Below, piece by piece: positions 36,306-45,824 of a DNA stretch of 64,000 bases. Source of the DNA: Rhodoblastus sp963713695 (GTDB taxonomy: Bacteria > Pseudomonadota > Alphaproteobacteria > Rhizobiales > Beijerinckiaceae); contig CAVQMU010000002.1 in assembly GCA_963713695.1 (NCBI GenBank), positions 1 through 64,000 of the forward strand. Reading direction: 5' to 3'. Each line of letters opens with the position of its first letter. The stretch's first letter is position 1. The position numbers and the translations under genes were made by a program. Under the pieces are notes generated by a model. It did not search any database. It was given only the letters and a program-made list of their open reading frames with translations, and was not told where the DNA came from.

Positions 36306-36583
36306 GTGGAAATGGCGCCAGGGGCGGGCTGCGGGAAGTTATTTAAAACAACGACTTATGTTTGGGTGAGGCAAAAAATCGTTCCATATCGTTTCAGGAG
36401 TTTCCAGGCGGTCCTGCCTCATCCGAATTAGGTTCTAAATCGCGGAGTCGAATTGAGGCTGCGGCGCCATCGGAGGGATCCGTTGGCGAGGCTCGCGGGC
36501 GCTTTGTGACCGCAGACAGCGGGCAATATCGCATGTGACCGCCATTCCAGCGACGCGTCGATCGGCATTCCTGACCCGAAGCG
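36306..36583. repeat. Dispersed intergenic repeat, copy 1
   Basis: Shares ordered blocks with copies at 39.8, 41.6 and 56.7 kb: CCAGGGGCGGGCTGC, a stem GGGTGAGGCA (36364-36373) pairing with TGCCTCATCC (36415-36424), CAGGAGTTTCCAGGC, AAATCGCGGA and a terminal CATTCCTGACCCGAA. No ORF. Follows the 3' end of the membrane protein gene and precedes the SDR 3' end. Confidence 0.75.
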
Positions 36584-36621
36584 GAAATACGAGGGCTGCT
36601 GTTTAGACGCAGCGATGAGCT

Positions 36622-37386
36622 TCAGCGCATGACAAAGCCACCGTCCACGGAAATGGATTGTCCAGTCACATAGCTCGCCGCGTCGCTGCACAGCCACAGG
36701 ACGGCGGAGGCGATTTCCTCGGGCCGTCCGACACGCCCCATGGGAATGCTTTTTTCCATCGCCTTGAGCGCCTCGCCCTGGCCGGCTGCGACCATCTGGT
36801 CGGTCATCGCCGTCGCGATCATTCCCGGACATATGGCGTTGATGCGAATGCCGCGCGCCGCATATTCGAGCGCCGCGCTCTTGGTGAAGCCGAGCACGCC
36901 ATGTTTGGCGGCGTGATAGACGCCGCGCTCGGCGCCGCCGATCAGTCCGCCGAGCGAGGAGCAATTGACGATGGCGCCGCTGCCCTGTTTGCGCATCTGC
37001 TGCAATTCGAATTTCATGCAGGCCCATTCGCCGCGCAGGTTGATCCCCATCACCCGGTCGTAATCCTCGCGCGTCGTATCGGCGGTTTCGGCGAGGACGT
37101 TCTGCACGCCGGCATTGTTGTAGGCGGCGTCCAGCCGGCCGAAAGCGGCGACGGTTTGCGCCACCGTCGCCTCGACCTGGGCGTCGTCGGCGACGTCGCA
37201 GGCGATGGCGAGGACCCTGTGGCCCTCGGCCTTCAACGCATCCGCCGCGGCGCGCACGGCTTTTTCGTTCCAGTCCGTCAGGGCGACGGCGGCGCCCGAT
37301 TCGGCGAAAGCCTTCGCCGTCGCCAGGCCCAGACCCGATGCGGCGCCGGTGACGAGCGCCACTTTTCCTTCAAACGAGATGTTCAT
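36622..37386 (-). CDS. Short-chain dehydrogenase/reductase (SDR)
   Basis: 254 aa classical SDR. Cofactor motif TGAASGLGLATA (TGxxxGxG) at residues 13-24, acidic residue in LTDWNEKAV favouring NAD, NNAG in AAYNNAGVQNV, catalytic Ser in VNCSSLGGL, Tyr/Lys in VYHAAKHGV and the C-terminal YVTGQSISVDGGF. Substrate unknown. Upstream in the same direction (31-base gap) is a cupin gene; both are divergent from a LysR regulator, which probably controls them. Confidence 0.92.
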   Translation of the reverse strand: MNISFEGKVALVTGAASGLGLATAKAFAESGAAVALTDWNEKAVRAAADALKAEGHRVLAIACDVADDAQVEATVAQTVAAFGRLDAAYNNAGVQNVLAETADTTREDYDRVMGINLRGEWACMKFELQQMRKQGSGAIVNCSSLGGLIGGAERGVYHAAKHGVLGFTKSAALEYAARGIRINAICPGMIATAMTDQMVAAGQGEALKAMEKSIPMGRVGRPEEIASAVLWLCSDAASYVTGQSISVDGGFVMR

Positions 37387-37416
37387 GGGAAGATCCTTTC
37401 CTTTGCGGTGACGCGA

Positions 37417-37920
37417 TCAGCTTGAAAATTGCGCGTCGCTGACCGGCTCCAGCCAATCGACGACCTTGCCGTCGCCTTTGTGCTCCTGGATCGCGATATG
37501 CGACATTGCGGTCGTCGCCGTGGCGCCATGCCAGTGCTTGTGGCCCGGGGGACACCAGATCACGTCGCCGGGGCCGATTTCCTGCTTGGCTTCGCCCCAG
37601 CATTGGGTCCAGCCTTTTCCCGAAACCACGATCAGCGTCTGTCCCAGCGGATGGGTGTGCCAATTGCTGCGCGCGCCAGGTTCGAACGTCACCAGCCCGC
37701 CTGTGACGCGGCTCGGTTCGGGGTTTTCGAACAGCGGCTCGACGCGGACCGAGCCGGTGAAGAACTCCGGCGCTCCCCTGGTGGACGGTCTCGATCCATT
37801 GCGTGCGATTGTCATGACGCCGATCCTCTCTTGCATCTGGATTCGTGTCGCGGTTCCGGCGACGGGCGCGGCCATCGACGCCAAGGCGCTGCAAACCGCG
37901 AGCGCGCGTCGGCGCGTCAT
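37417..37920 (-). CDS. Secreted cupin-domain protein
   Basis: About 167 aa from ATG 37920: leader TRRRALAVCSALASMAAPVAG looks like a Sec/Tat-type signal, then a single cupin barrel with metal-binding motifs SNWHTHPLGQTLIVVSG and PGHKHWHGATATTAMSH. This resembles (R)-mandelonitrile-lyase-like/quercetinase-type small cupins often found with CMD and SDR genes. Other starts: 37983 or 37941 (longer), 37815 (no signal). The ribosome site is weak for all. Confidence 0.85.
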   Translation of the reverse strand: MTRRRALAVCSALASMAAPVAGTATRIQMQERIGVMTIARNGSRPSTRGAPEFFTGSVRVEPLFENPEPSRVTGGLVTFEPGARSNWHTHPLGQTLIVVSGKGWTQCWGEAKQEIGPGDVIWCPPGHKHWHGATATTAMSHIAIQEHKGDGKVVDWLEPVSDAQFSS

Positions 37921-38057
37921 CGCTCTGTCGCCGGCTTCCATGAGGCCAGCACAATGTTCGATGACGGGTCGATCGCGTTGCATGACCTCAATTTAGCGCA
38001 GGACGCTTCCGCGATTAGTCGTTATAATCTGGATGGACCTATAAGCAGAGCCGATCA

Positions 38058-38954
38058 ATGCAGCGCGGCAGTCTGGACGATCTTCGAGCGCTGGTGGCGG
38101 TCGGAGACGCAAAAAGCTTCACCAAAGCTGCGGCGAAGCTCGGCCTGTCGCAATCGGCCTTGAGCCAGACGATCCGCCAGCTCGAAACCCGAACGGGCGT
38201 GCGGCTGCTGACGCGCACAACGCGCAGCGTCTCGCTGACCGAGGCGGGCGAGCGGCTGGTGAAGGTCGCGGCCCCGCGGCTGGAGGAAATCGAGGTCGAG
38301 ATCGCCGCCGTCAGCGCCCTGCGGGAAAGGCCCTCGGGAACAGTCCGCATCACCGCCGGCGACCACGCCATCGAGACGGTGATCTGGCCGAAGCTGGCAA
38401 AGTTTTTAGGCGACTATCCCGACATCACGGTGGAGCTTGCCATCGATTACGGGCTGACCGACATCGCCGCCGAGCGTTATGACGCCGGCGTGCGCTGGGG
38501 CGGGCAGGTGGCCAGGGACATGATCGCCGTGCGCATCGGGCCGGACGTCTGCTCGGCCGTGGTCGGCTCGCCCTCCTATTTCGCGAGATGCCCGCCGCCG
38601 CGGACGCCGCAGGATCTCATCGAACACGTCTGCATCAACCTGCGCCTTCCGACCCATGGCGGCCTCTATGCCTGGGAATTCGAGCGCGATGGCCGGGAGG
38701 TGAAGGTGCGCGTGGAGGGGCAGCTCATCCTCAACGGCGTCTTCCAGATCCGCAATGCGGCGATGGCGGGGTTCGGTCTGGCCTATATGCCGGTCGATCT
38801 GGCGCAGGCCGCCATCGACGATGGCCGCCTCGTCCGGGTGCTCGAAGACTGGTGGCCGCCCTGGTCGGGCTATCACCTGTATTATCCCAGCCGCCGCCAG
38901 CCCCCGGCGGCCTTCGCCTTGCTGGTCGAAGCCCTGCGCTACAGGGAATCGTAG
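38058..38954 (+). CDS. LysR-family transcription regulator
   Basis: 298 aa. N-terminal HTH (SFTKAAAKLGLSQSALSQTI, residues 19-38; then TGVRLLTRTTRSVSLTEAG) and a periplasmic-binding-like effector domain in the AaeR/DmlR-like group (GTVRITAGDHAIETVIWPKL; RYDAGVRWGG). Divergent from cupin-SDR with about 75 bases between, and convergent with the CMD gene. Likely activates the divergent pair in response to an unknown small molecule. Confidence 0.93.
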   Translation: MQRGSLDDLRALVAVGDAKSFTKAAAKLGLSQSALSQTIRQLETRTGVRLLTRTTRSVSLTEAGERLVKVAAPRLEEIEVEIAAVSALRERPSGTVRITAGDHAIETVIWPKLAKFLGDYPDITVELAIDYGLTDIAAERYDAGVRWGGQVARDMIAVRIGPDVCSAVVGSPSYFARCPPPRTPQDLIEHVCINLRLPTHGGLYAWEFERDGREVKVRVEGQLILNGVFQIRNAAMAGFGLAYMPVDLAQAAIDDGRLVRVLEDWWPPWSGYHLYYPSRRQPPAAFALLVEALRYRES

Positions 38955-38980
38955 CCCGCGCCCTTCCGGGCGGCCCATTG

Positions 38981-39706
38981 TCAGGACTTGCGCTTTTCGA
39001 ACACATCCTTGACGACGGGCAAGGCGGAAAAGACGTTGGGCCAGCCGGCATAAAAGGCCAATTGGGTGAGGGCCTCGGCGGCCTGCGTCTGCGTCAGGCC
39101 GTTATCCATCGCCCGGTTGAGATGGTAGGGAATCTGAGCGACCTGGCCGTACGCGATCAGCGCGCTGACGGTAACGAGGCTGCGGTCGCGCGGGGCGAGG
39201 TCGGGTCGCAGCCACAGGTCGCGAAACAGGACATCGGTCGTGACCTGCGCGACGCCCGGGAACAGGGCGCCGAACTGCTCCTGGACACGCGACGCCCGCT
39301 GCGCTTCGGCGGCTTCATCGATCGGCAGCAGTTTTGGCGAGAGGGCGGGCAGTTGATCGCTCCCGATCTTGCGCGCGGCGAAGACGTCTCTGGCGATGTC
39401 TGCGGCGGCAAGCGCGTTCCCCCACCCGGAATAGAAGGCGAGATGGGTGATGATCTCCGAAATCTCGCGCGGCTTCACGCCATTGTCGAGCGCGAGGTTC
39501 ATGTAAAAGGCCATCTCGGCAGGCTGGTTTTGTGCGATCACGGCGGTCAGCGTCACGATGCTCCGGTCACGCGGCGACAGACCCGGACGCTTCCAGACAT
39601 CGCCGAGCAGACGTTTTTGCGTGTATTGGGCCAGCGCCGGCGCGACCGTCTGGACATCCTGCATGTTCATTTCCTTCGCTTGCGCGGCGGACAGAGCCAA
39701 AAGCAA
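38981..39706 (-). CDS. Carboxymuconolactone decarboxylase (AhpD-like) family protein
   Basis: Two tandem CMD repeats: residues about 25-115 (RPGLSPRDRSIVTLTAVIAQ, MNLALDNGVKPREISEII) and about 135-235 (RPDLAPRDRSLVTVSALIAY, LNRAMDNGLTQTQAAEALT). The usual CxxC redox pair is absent. The N-terminus read from TTG 39706 is the tail of a signal peptide (LLLALSAAQAKEMN); in-frame codons upstream (FANTF) extend it but lack an ATG and run toward repeat copy 2. ATG 39664 (MQDVQTV) with AAGGAA upstream is an alternative cytosolic start. The repeat may have replaced the original start. Confidence 0.85.
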   Translation of the reverse strand: MLLALSAAQAKEMNMQDVQTVAPALAQYTQKRLLGDVWKRPGLSPRDRSIVTLTAVIAQNQPAEMAFYMNLALDNGVKPREISEIITHLAFYSGWGNALAAADIARDVFAARKIGSDQLPALSPKLLPIDEAAEAQRASRVQEQFGALFPGVAQVTTDVLFRDLWLRPDLAPRDRSLVTVSALIAYGQVAQIPYHLNRAMDNGLTQTQAAEALTQLAFYAGWPNVFSALPVVKDVFEKRKS

Positions 39707-39783
39707 AAAAGTGTTGGCGAAAGCCCGGATTTTTCTCCCATCGACGCCTGTTTGCGCAGATGACTGGCGGCGCGCTTTATGTC

Positions 39784-39870
39784 TGGGTGAGGCAAAAAAT
39801 CATTTCAGGAGGTTCCGGGCGGTGCTGCCTCACCCGAATTTGGTTTCAAATCGCGGAATCGAATTCGACG
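39784..39870. repeat. Dispersed intergenic repeat, copy 2 (short form)
   Basis: Core only: stem TGGGTGAGGCA (39784-39794) pairing with TGCCTCACCC (39826-39835), CATTTCAGGAGGTTCC in the loop, then ATCGCGGAATCGAATT. The flanking blocks present in the other copies are missing. It lies just upstream of the CMD gene and downstream of the immunity gene. Confidence 0.7.
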
Positions 39871-39949
39871 ACCTTTCTCAGGAAGCGCTCGCGCCGATGC
39901 TTCGTAGCGTCGTCCTCGCCTTCAGGTGAACGTCGGAGCGCGAAAAAGT

Positions 39950-40315
39950 CTACCTGGGCCATTTTCCCTTAGCGTAACTTTCGAGAAAATTTCCGGCAGT
40001 GATGCGCGGGAAATAGGTAGGCCCTCTCTCAATCTCTTTCAGAACGGCGACCGCCCGTTCGGGAATGACCTTGAGGAGATCGGCGGCGGCGAAAGTCCGA
40101 ATGCCCTGATCGGGGTCGTCGAGCAACGGGATCAAGGCGAGACGGCCTTCGGCTCCGAACGTATCGAGTGATTCTACAATCTTGTTTACATGAGTTACCG
40201 CATTCTTTTGTTTTTTGAATTCATCATCATCACGTGCGGAGTAATAATCTGCCGTATATTGTTTAAACAATTCGATTAGATCGGGGATTGTCGCCTGAGA
40301 GTCCTTCCTTGCCAT
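39950..40315 (-). CDS. DUF2019 immunity protein
   Basis: 121 aa, all-helical, HEAT-like: IPDLIELFKQYTADYYSA, then LIPLLDDPDQGIRTFAAADL, LLKVIPERAVAVLKEIE and FPRITAGNFLESY, matching DUF2019, a family known as immunity partners of polymorphic and nuclease toxins. It starts 5 bases after the toxin stop with GGAGAA in the toxin end as ribosome site, so the pair is co-translated. Presumably binds and blocks the upstream nuclease domain. Confidence 0.82.
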   Translation of the reverse strand: MARKDSQATIPDLIELFKQYTADYYSARDDDEFKKQKNAVTHVNKIVESLDTFGAEGRLALIPLLDDPDQGIRTFAAADLLKVIPERAVAVLKEIERGPTYFPRITAGNFLESYAKGKWPR

Positions 40316-40320
40316 TGAAT

Positions 40321-41361
40321 TTATTCTCCCTTCAGAATGCCGAGTTTCCGCATTACGTTCAATCCAGCGGTCCGTCTTTCGTCAAAGCTTGCGTCATTGA
40401 GGCTGGTGCGAAGAGAAGTATTAAGATCACGCTGCAAGGATGAATATTCGCTGTTGATCTCCTCATGCAAAAGTTTCGGAATGCGTACGATATTTGTTGT
40501 TGATTGCAATTCGCTTTCTGACATATCCCCGCTCGTGCTTTGCTCGACGATGTGGTGATATTCATAGCCGTCGCCGGCAGGACCGAAATATTTAGCAAGA
40601 TCGATTTTTTTGAATTCGTTGAAAGAGGAAAACGCCTTGTCATCGGGACTGACGCGCAATTGTTCCAGGCTATAAGGGCCGTTTTGAACAAATTTGATTG
40701 CCGCATCGGCATCTCGTTTCAGGGCCGCATTTTCTTCGGCCATGACAGCCAAATCGGCGATGGTCGCTGCGCCGGCGGCGACATCCAGGCCCGGAACGGC
40801 GTCGCCCGCCGCTTCGATTGCAAGTCTTGCCGCATGACGCAACAGCGTATGAACAAGCGCCCGCCGAAGCTGCCGCCGCACAGCCAGACGCGCAAGCTTT
40901 TCTGCGGTTGTCGTTTCCGCGGCGGCGCCATCCTTCGGCCGAAATTGCCCTCCCTTGCCACCCTCGGTCCCTTTCGGCCAACCAGGATGCTCCGGATCAT
41001 CAGGCGAGGCCTTGACCAGTTTTACCGCCCCTGCCGCACGCTGAGCCTGTTCATCCGATAGGGAAGGCAGATGCAAAAACAATGTGGCGAACGTCGCACG
41101 CGTGAGGTCTCCGTCGTTCAAGGCCTTAACAACGCCAGTCAATCTTTCAGTGAGATCGGAGCAATCGACGGGGCGCTGATCGACATAGGAGAAAATTCTG
41201 TTCAGTTCTGCAATCGGACGTGACGTGAAACCGGCCACGGTTTTGGTCAGGAGCCGGATAGGTCCGATGGCGGGGCCGTCACGGTCGCATGACACGCCGG
41301 TCGAATCTCCCGGTTGCGCGAGGCGATGAAAATATATTCCCGGAAATGCTTCTGTTCCCAT
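40321..41361 (-). CDS. Nuclease-type toxin with HHIVEQ motif (polymorphic toxin-like)
   Basis: 346 aa from ATG 41361 (MGTEAFPGIYFHR), GGAGAGC upstream. N-terminal third has no recognised domain; middle holds GWPKGTEGGKGGQFRPKDG, a linker seen in Rhizobiales toxin-like proteins, and a helical region with GDAVPGLDVAAGAATIADL. The C-terminal ~90 residues carry YEYHHIVEQ, then LQSTTNIVRIPKLLHEEIN, a treble-clef HNH/LHH-like nuclease pattern. No signal peptide, T5/T6 marker or RHS repeats are visible, so its delivery route is unknown. Upstream partner of the DUF2019 gene; codon use is more AT-rich than neighbours, suggesting transfer. Confidence 0.78.
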   Translation of the reverse strand: MGTEAFPGIYFHRLAQPGDSTGVSCDRDGPAIGPIRLLTKTVAGFTSRPIAELNRIFSYVDQRPVDCSDLTERLTGVVKALNDGDLTRATFATLFLHLPSLSDEQAQRAAGAVKLVKASPDDPEHPGWPKGTEGGKGGQFRPKDGAAAETTTAEKLARLAVRRQLRRALVHTLLRHAARLAIEAAGDAVPGLDVAAGAATIADLAVMAEENAALKRDADAAIKFVQNGPYSLEQLRVSPDDKAFSSFNEFKKIDLAKYFGPAGDGYEYHHIVEQSTSGDMSESELQSTTNIVRIPKLLHEEINSEYSSLQRDLNTSLRTSLNDASFDERRTAGLNVMRKLGILKGE

Positions 41362-41560
41362 CAAGAAAGCTCTCCAGCGAAAACCTGCGCAAGAGAAGAA
41401 CATAAGAAGAACATTGTGTCAAGATAAGTCTCTTTCGCCCGTCGGACATGGTCTTCACGACTAACAGCCACTTGGGTCACAGGAGGTCGACACCTAGGCG
41501 CCGATGTCACGTTCGAACCTGCGTCGGAGCACTTTATCGAATAGAGACAGAGGCATAGCC

Positions 41561-41910
41561 TAGGGTGAGGCAAGGTGGTTGTGGGCTATCCTACTGAAAT
41601 AAAATGATAAAATGTGAATGGTGCCCAGGGGCGGGCTACTCGAAGTTATATAAAACAATGGCTTGTGTTTGGGTGAGGCAAAAAATCGTTTCATATTGTT
41701 TCAGGAGTTTCCAGGCAGTCCTGCCTCACACTGAATGAGTTCCAAATCGCGGAATCCAATTGAGGATGAGCCGCAGAACCGACTAATGCGGTGCGCAACT
41801 GGCCGCGTCCTGACTGAGGCTTCGGTTGGCATTGTGCCGCCAGTGGCCGCAATGTCGCGAGAACCTGCCGTACCAGCAACGGGCCGAACGCGCATTCATG
41901 ACCCGAACCT
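41561..41910. repeat. Dispersed intergenic repeat, copy 3 (long form)
   Basis: Contains an outer GGGTGAGGCAA (41563), the block GTGCCCAGGGGCGGGCT, an inner GGGTGAGGCAAAAAATCG then CAGGAGTTTCCAGGCAGTCC, TGCCTCAC, AAATCGCGGAATCCAATTGA, and the far block GGCCGCAATGTCGCG...TGACCCGAA. About 350 bp, no ORF. It ends roughly 375 bases before tauD. Confidence 0.75.
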
Positions 41911-42285
41911 GTCGTTTAAAACATTATCCCAGAGCGATGATTGTGCGATCAAAGCGGACGTTGCTGTGATCTGGTTCCGCTTCATGCGCCTCACAAACTC
42001 TTGATGGCCCAGCCTTGAGATGCGGCTATAGGAACGGCGAGGCTGCTGCACCCGCCCTTCCTTCACGCATAGAGGGAAAGCCCTCCTTTATTTCTGTTAG
42101 TCGATAGATTTAGTTGACATTTGAGTTTGTGCGGCGCCAAATGGGGTGCGGGAAAGCGAAGCGCCCTGAAATCCATGGTCTTCGCATTGCTGTGCTGGCT
42201 TCACCGAAGGGCGGGGCAGCTGTTTGCACGGGCGTTAGCGCCCAAGCTCGCTTTCGGAATGGGCTGCGCCCAGGGAGCCTCAGCC
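41911..42285. promoter_or_regulatory. Upstream region of tauD with candidate promoter
   Basis: No supported gene. An AT-rich stretch at 42092-42125 reads GTTAGTCGATAGATTTAG then TTGACA (42114-42119), a possible -35 box. The GATAGATTT part resembles sequences ahead of the 46962 and ssuA starts. The rest is GC-rich with CGAAGCGCCC-type short palindromes. Confidence 0.35.
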
Positions 42286-43155
42286 ATGACTTATCTCGAT
42301 GCTTCACTGATCCGTTACGCCAAACTCAAGATCCAGCCCCATTCGCCGCTCATTGGCGCCACGGTCCACGGCGTCGATCTTTCGAATGTTTCGGAAGAAG
42401 AGCTGCGCGCCGACTTGCGCAAGGCGCTGGCCGAATTCCAGGTTCTGTTCTTCCGCAAGCAGACGCTGACCCCGGAGCAGCATCTCGCGGTTGCGCGCGT
42501 ATTTGGCGATCCCGAGAAGGCCAAGGCCTTCTTCCCGCGCCTTGAAGGCCATAGGGCCGTCGAGGTGATCGAGACCGCGCCGAACGTGCCGCGCTATGGC
42601 GTCGATCAATGGCATTCCGACATCAGTTTCTACCACAACCCGCCAACCGGCACGGTGCTCTATTCGCGGAAAATTCCACAGCTCGGAGCCGACACGGTCT
42701 GGGCCAGCGCGACCCGCGCCTATGAACTTTTGCCGGAGGCGCTGAAGACATATCTCGAGACGCTCGAAGCCGTGCACAGCTTCGAGCACAGCGGCTGGCC
42801 GGCCTATTTCGACCAGCTCGAAAATGGCCGCAATCTCTATGCCAAGGCGCGCTCCGAATATTTGCCAGTCGTTCATCCGGTCATCCGCACGCATCCGGTG
42901 ACTGGCAAGAAAATCCTCTATGTGAATCCGAATTTCACGGATCGCATCAAGGGACTCTCACGGCAGGAGAGCGACGCTTTGCTCACGCTGCTTTTTGGCC
43001 TGTTCGAAAAGCCGGAAGTACAGGTTCGGCTGCGCTGGGAACTCGAAACGGTCGCGATCTGGGACAACCGAGCGACCGTCCATTACGCCGTGAACGACTA
43101 TGTCGGCGAACGCCTGCTGCACCGCGTCACTTTCGGCGAGGACAAGGCCTTCTGA
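42286..43155 (+). CDS. tauD: TauD/TfdA-family taurine dioxygenase
   Basis: 289 aa. Fe(II)/2-oxoglutarate dioxygenase that hydroxylates taurine or related sulfonates and releases sulfite. Fe ligands: His and Asp in QWHSDISF, distal His in ATVHYAVNDY; 2-oxoglutarate Arg in RLLHRVTFG. The TauD-type start IGATVHGVDLSNVSEEEL is present. GGGAG precedes ATG 42286. No tauABC transporter adjoins; ssuABC at 52.5-56.3 kb may supply substrate. Heads tauD-cysK-cysE-lrp. Other sulfonates or alpha-ketoacid-dependent substrates are possible. Confidence 0.9.
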   Translation: MTYLDASLIRYAKLKIQPHSPLIGATVHGVDLSNVSEEELRADLRKALAEFQVLFFRKQTLTPEQHLAVARVFGDPEKAKAFFPRLEGHRAVEVIETAPNVPRYGVDQWHSDISFYHNPPTGTVLYSRKIPQLGADTVWASATRAYELLPEALKTYLETLEAVHSFEHSGWPAYFDQLENGRNLYAKARSEYLPVVHPVIRTHPVTGKKILYVNPNFTDRIKGLSRQESDALLTLLFGLFEKPEVQVRLRWELETVAIWDNRATVHYAVNDYVGERLLHRVTFGEDKAF

Positions 43156-43205
43156 GCCGCACCTTCTGAGCCGCAAAGCAATTGTTTGATGAAAAGGAGA
43201 CTGAA

Positions 43206-44182
43206 ATGGCCCGTTGGTTTGAGGACAATTCCCTGTCCATAGGCGGTACGCCGCTCATCCGTCTCAATCGAGTGACGGATTTCGCGCCGGCGACGGTGCT
43301 CGCAAAAATCGAGGGTCGGAACCCCGCCTATTCCGTCAAATGCAGGATCGGCGCCGCCATGGTCCGCGACGCAGAGGAGCGCGGGCTGCTTGGTCCCGGC
43401 AAGGAAATCGTGGAGCCGACAAGCGGCAATACTGGCATAGCCCTGGCCTTTGTCGCGGCGGCGCGGGGCATCCCGATCACGTTGACCATGCCTGAGACCA
43501 TGAGCCATGAGCGGCGCAAATTGCTGATTGCCTTCGGCGCCAAGCTGGTCCTGACCGAAGGCGCCCGCGGCATGGCCGGCGCCGTCGCCAAGGCGGAAGA
43601 AATCGCGGCGTCCAATCCGAGCCGATATGTGCTGCTCCAGCAGTTCAAGAACCCGGCTAATCCTGCGATTCACGAAAAGACCACCGGCCCCGAAATCTGG
43701 AACGATACCGATGGCGCCGTCGATATCTTGGTCTCCGGCGTCGGAACAGGCGGCACCATCACCGGCGTTTCGCGCTACATCAAGCAGACCAAGGGCAAGG
43801 CGATCCGCTCGGTCGCGGTGGAGCCGGAAGCCAGCCCGATCATCACCCAGAAACTCGCGGGCGATGTGATCAAGCCCGGCCCGCACAAGATCCAGGGCAT
43901 TGGTCCGGGCTTCCTCCCGGATGTGCTGGATCTCTCTCTGGTCGACGCCGTCGAACGCGTCTCCAACGAGGAATCGATTCTCTACGCGCGGCGCCTGGCG
44001 AGCGAGGAAGGCATTCTTTCCGGCATCTCCAGCGGAGCGGCGGTCGCGGCCGCGGTGCGGCTGGCGAAAAAACCCGACAACGCTCACAAGACCATCGTCG
44101 TCATACTGCCGGATTCCGGCGAGCGGTATCTCAGCTCCGTCCTGTTCGAAGGTCTCTTCGACGTCAAAGGCCTCGCTGCAGC

Positions 44183-44186
<4 letters not shown>
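43206..44186 (+). CDS. cysK: Cysteine synthase A
   Basis: 326 aa, fold-type II PLP enzyme making cysteine from O-acetylserine and sulfide. PLP Lys lies in NPAYSVKCRIGAAMV, the substrate loop is EPTSGNTGIALA, phosphate loop VSGVGTGGTITGVS, and Ser in GISSGAAVAAA contacts the ring. AAGGAG seven bases before ATG 43206. The stop overlaps the next ATG (ATGA), coupling synthase to serine acetyltransferase production, the two halves of the cysteine synthase complex. Confidence 0.96.
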
Positions 44187-45124
<938 letters not shown>

Positions 45125-45160
45125 GATCGGCGGATCGTCGGCCGAAGAGGGATCATTGAT

Positions 45161-45706
45161 ATGGATCGGATCGATCTGCGCATTCTGGAAATCCTGCAAG
45201 AGGATGCCGTGGCGACCGTGGGCGATGTCGCCGCGCAGGTCGGACTCTCGCCGACGCCCTGCTGGAAGCGGATTCAGAAACTCGAGGCGGCGGGCGTCTT
45301 GGAAAAACGCGTCGGGATCGTCGACCCGCAAAAAGTCGGGCTGGGATTGACGGTTCATATCGATGTCCAGGCGGGAGAACATTCTCCGGACGCGCTGGAA
45401 AACTTCGTCCGCGAGGTCACGGCGATGCCCGAAGTCATGGATTTCTTCCGGTTGGCGGGCGAAGTCGATTATGTCTTGCGCGTCGTCACGCGGGACATTG
45501 CGGCCTACGACTTATTCTATAAACGGCTGACGGCCATCATGCCTCTTCGAAACGTGACCTCTCATTTTGTGTTGCAGAAGATCAAGTCGACGACAGCGTT
45601 GCCGCTCAGGCTGCCGGCCATGGATGACACGCAAAAAAATGCGCGCGGCGTTGCGTCGCCGGTTTCGAATTCCGCGCCGCGACTGGTTGCCCTGCGACCG
45701 ATGTAA
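45161..45706 (+). CDS. Lrp/AsnC-family regulator
   Basis: 181 aa. HTH at residues 15-45 (VATVGDVAAQVGLSPTPCWK, RIQKLEAAGVLEKRV) and the RAM ligand domain (VTAMPEVMDFFRLAGEVDYV). A 25-30 residue tail (DDTQKNARGVASPVSNS...) extends past the usual length. Directly downstream of cysE on the same strand; probably senses an amino acid such as cysteine and controls the sulfur genes, by analogy with CuyR/DecR-type cysteine regulators; that is inference. Confidence 0.9.
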   Translation: MDRIDLRILEILQEDAVATVGDVAAQVGLSPTPCWKRIQKLEAAGVLEKRVGIVDPQKVGLGLTVHIDVQAGEHSPDALENFVREVTAMPEVMDFFRLAGEVDYVLRVVTRDIAAYDLFYKRLTAIMPLRNVTSHFVLQKIKSTTALPLRLPAMDDTQKNARGVASPVSNSAPRLVALRPM

Positions 45707-45768
45707 ACGGCTAATAGAAAAAAATCGCCTTGCCGCGACCAAACGGTCGCCATAGCCCGCTGCAAGAC

Positions 45769-45786
45769 GGGCGTCTTTCGACGCCC
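45769..45786. terminator. Hairpin between convergent lrp and cysE genes
   Basis: GGGCGTC-TTTC-GACGCCC, perfect 7-bp stem. It lies between convergent genes and may end both transcripts; T-tracts are weak on both sides. Confidence 0.4.
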
Positions 45787-45824
45787 TATGGGGAACGGAG
45801 TCATTTTCGAAAAGGGAAAGCGTC

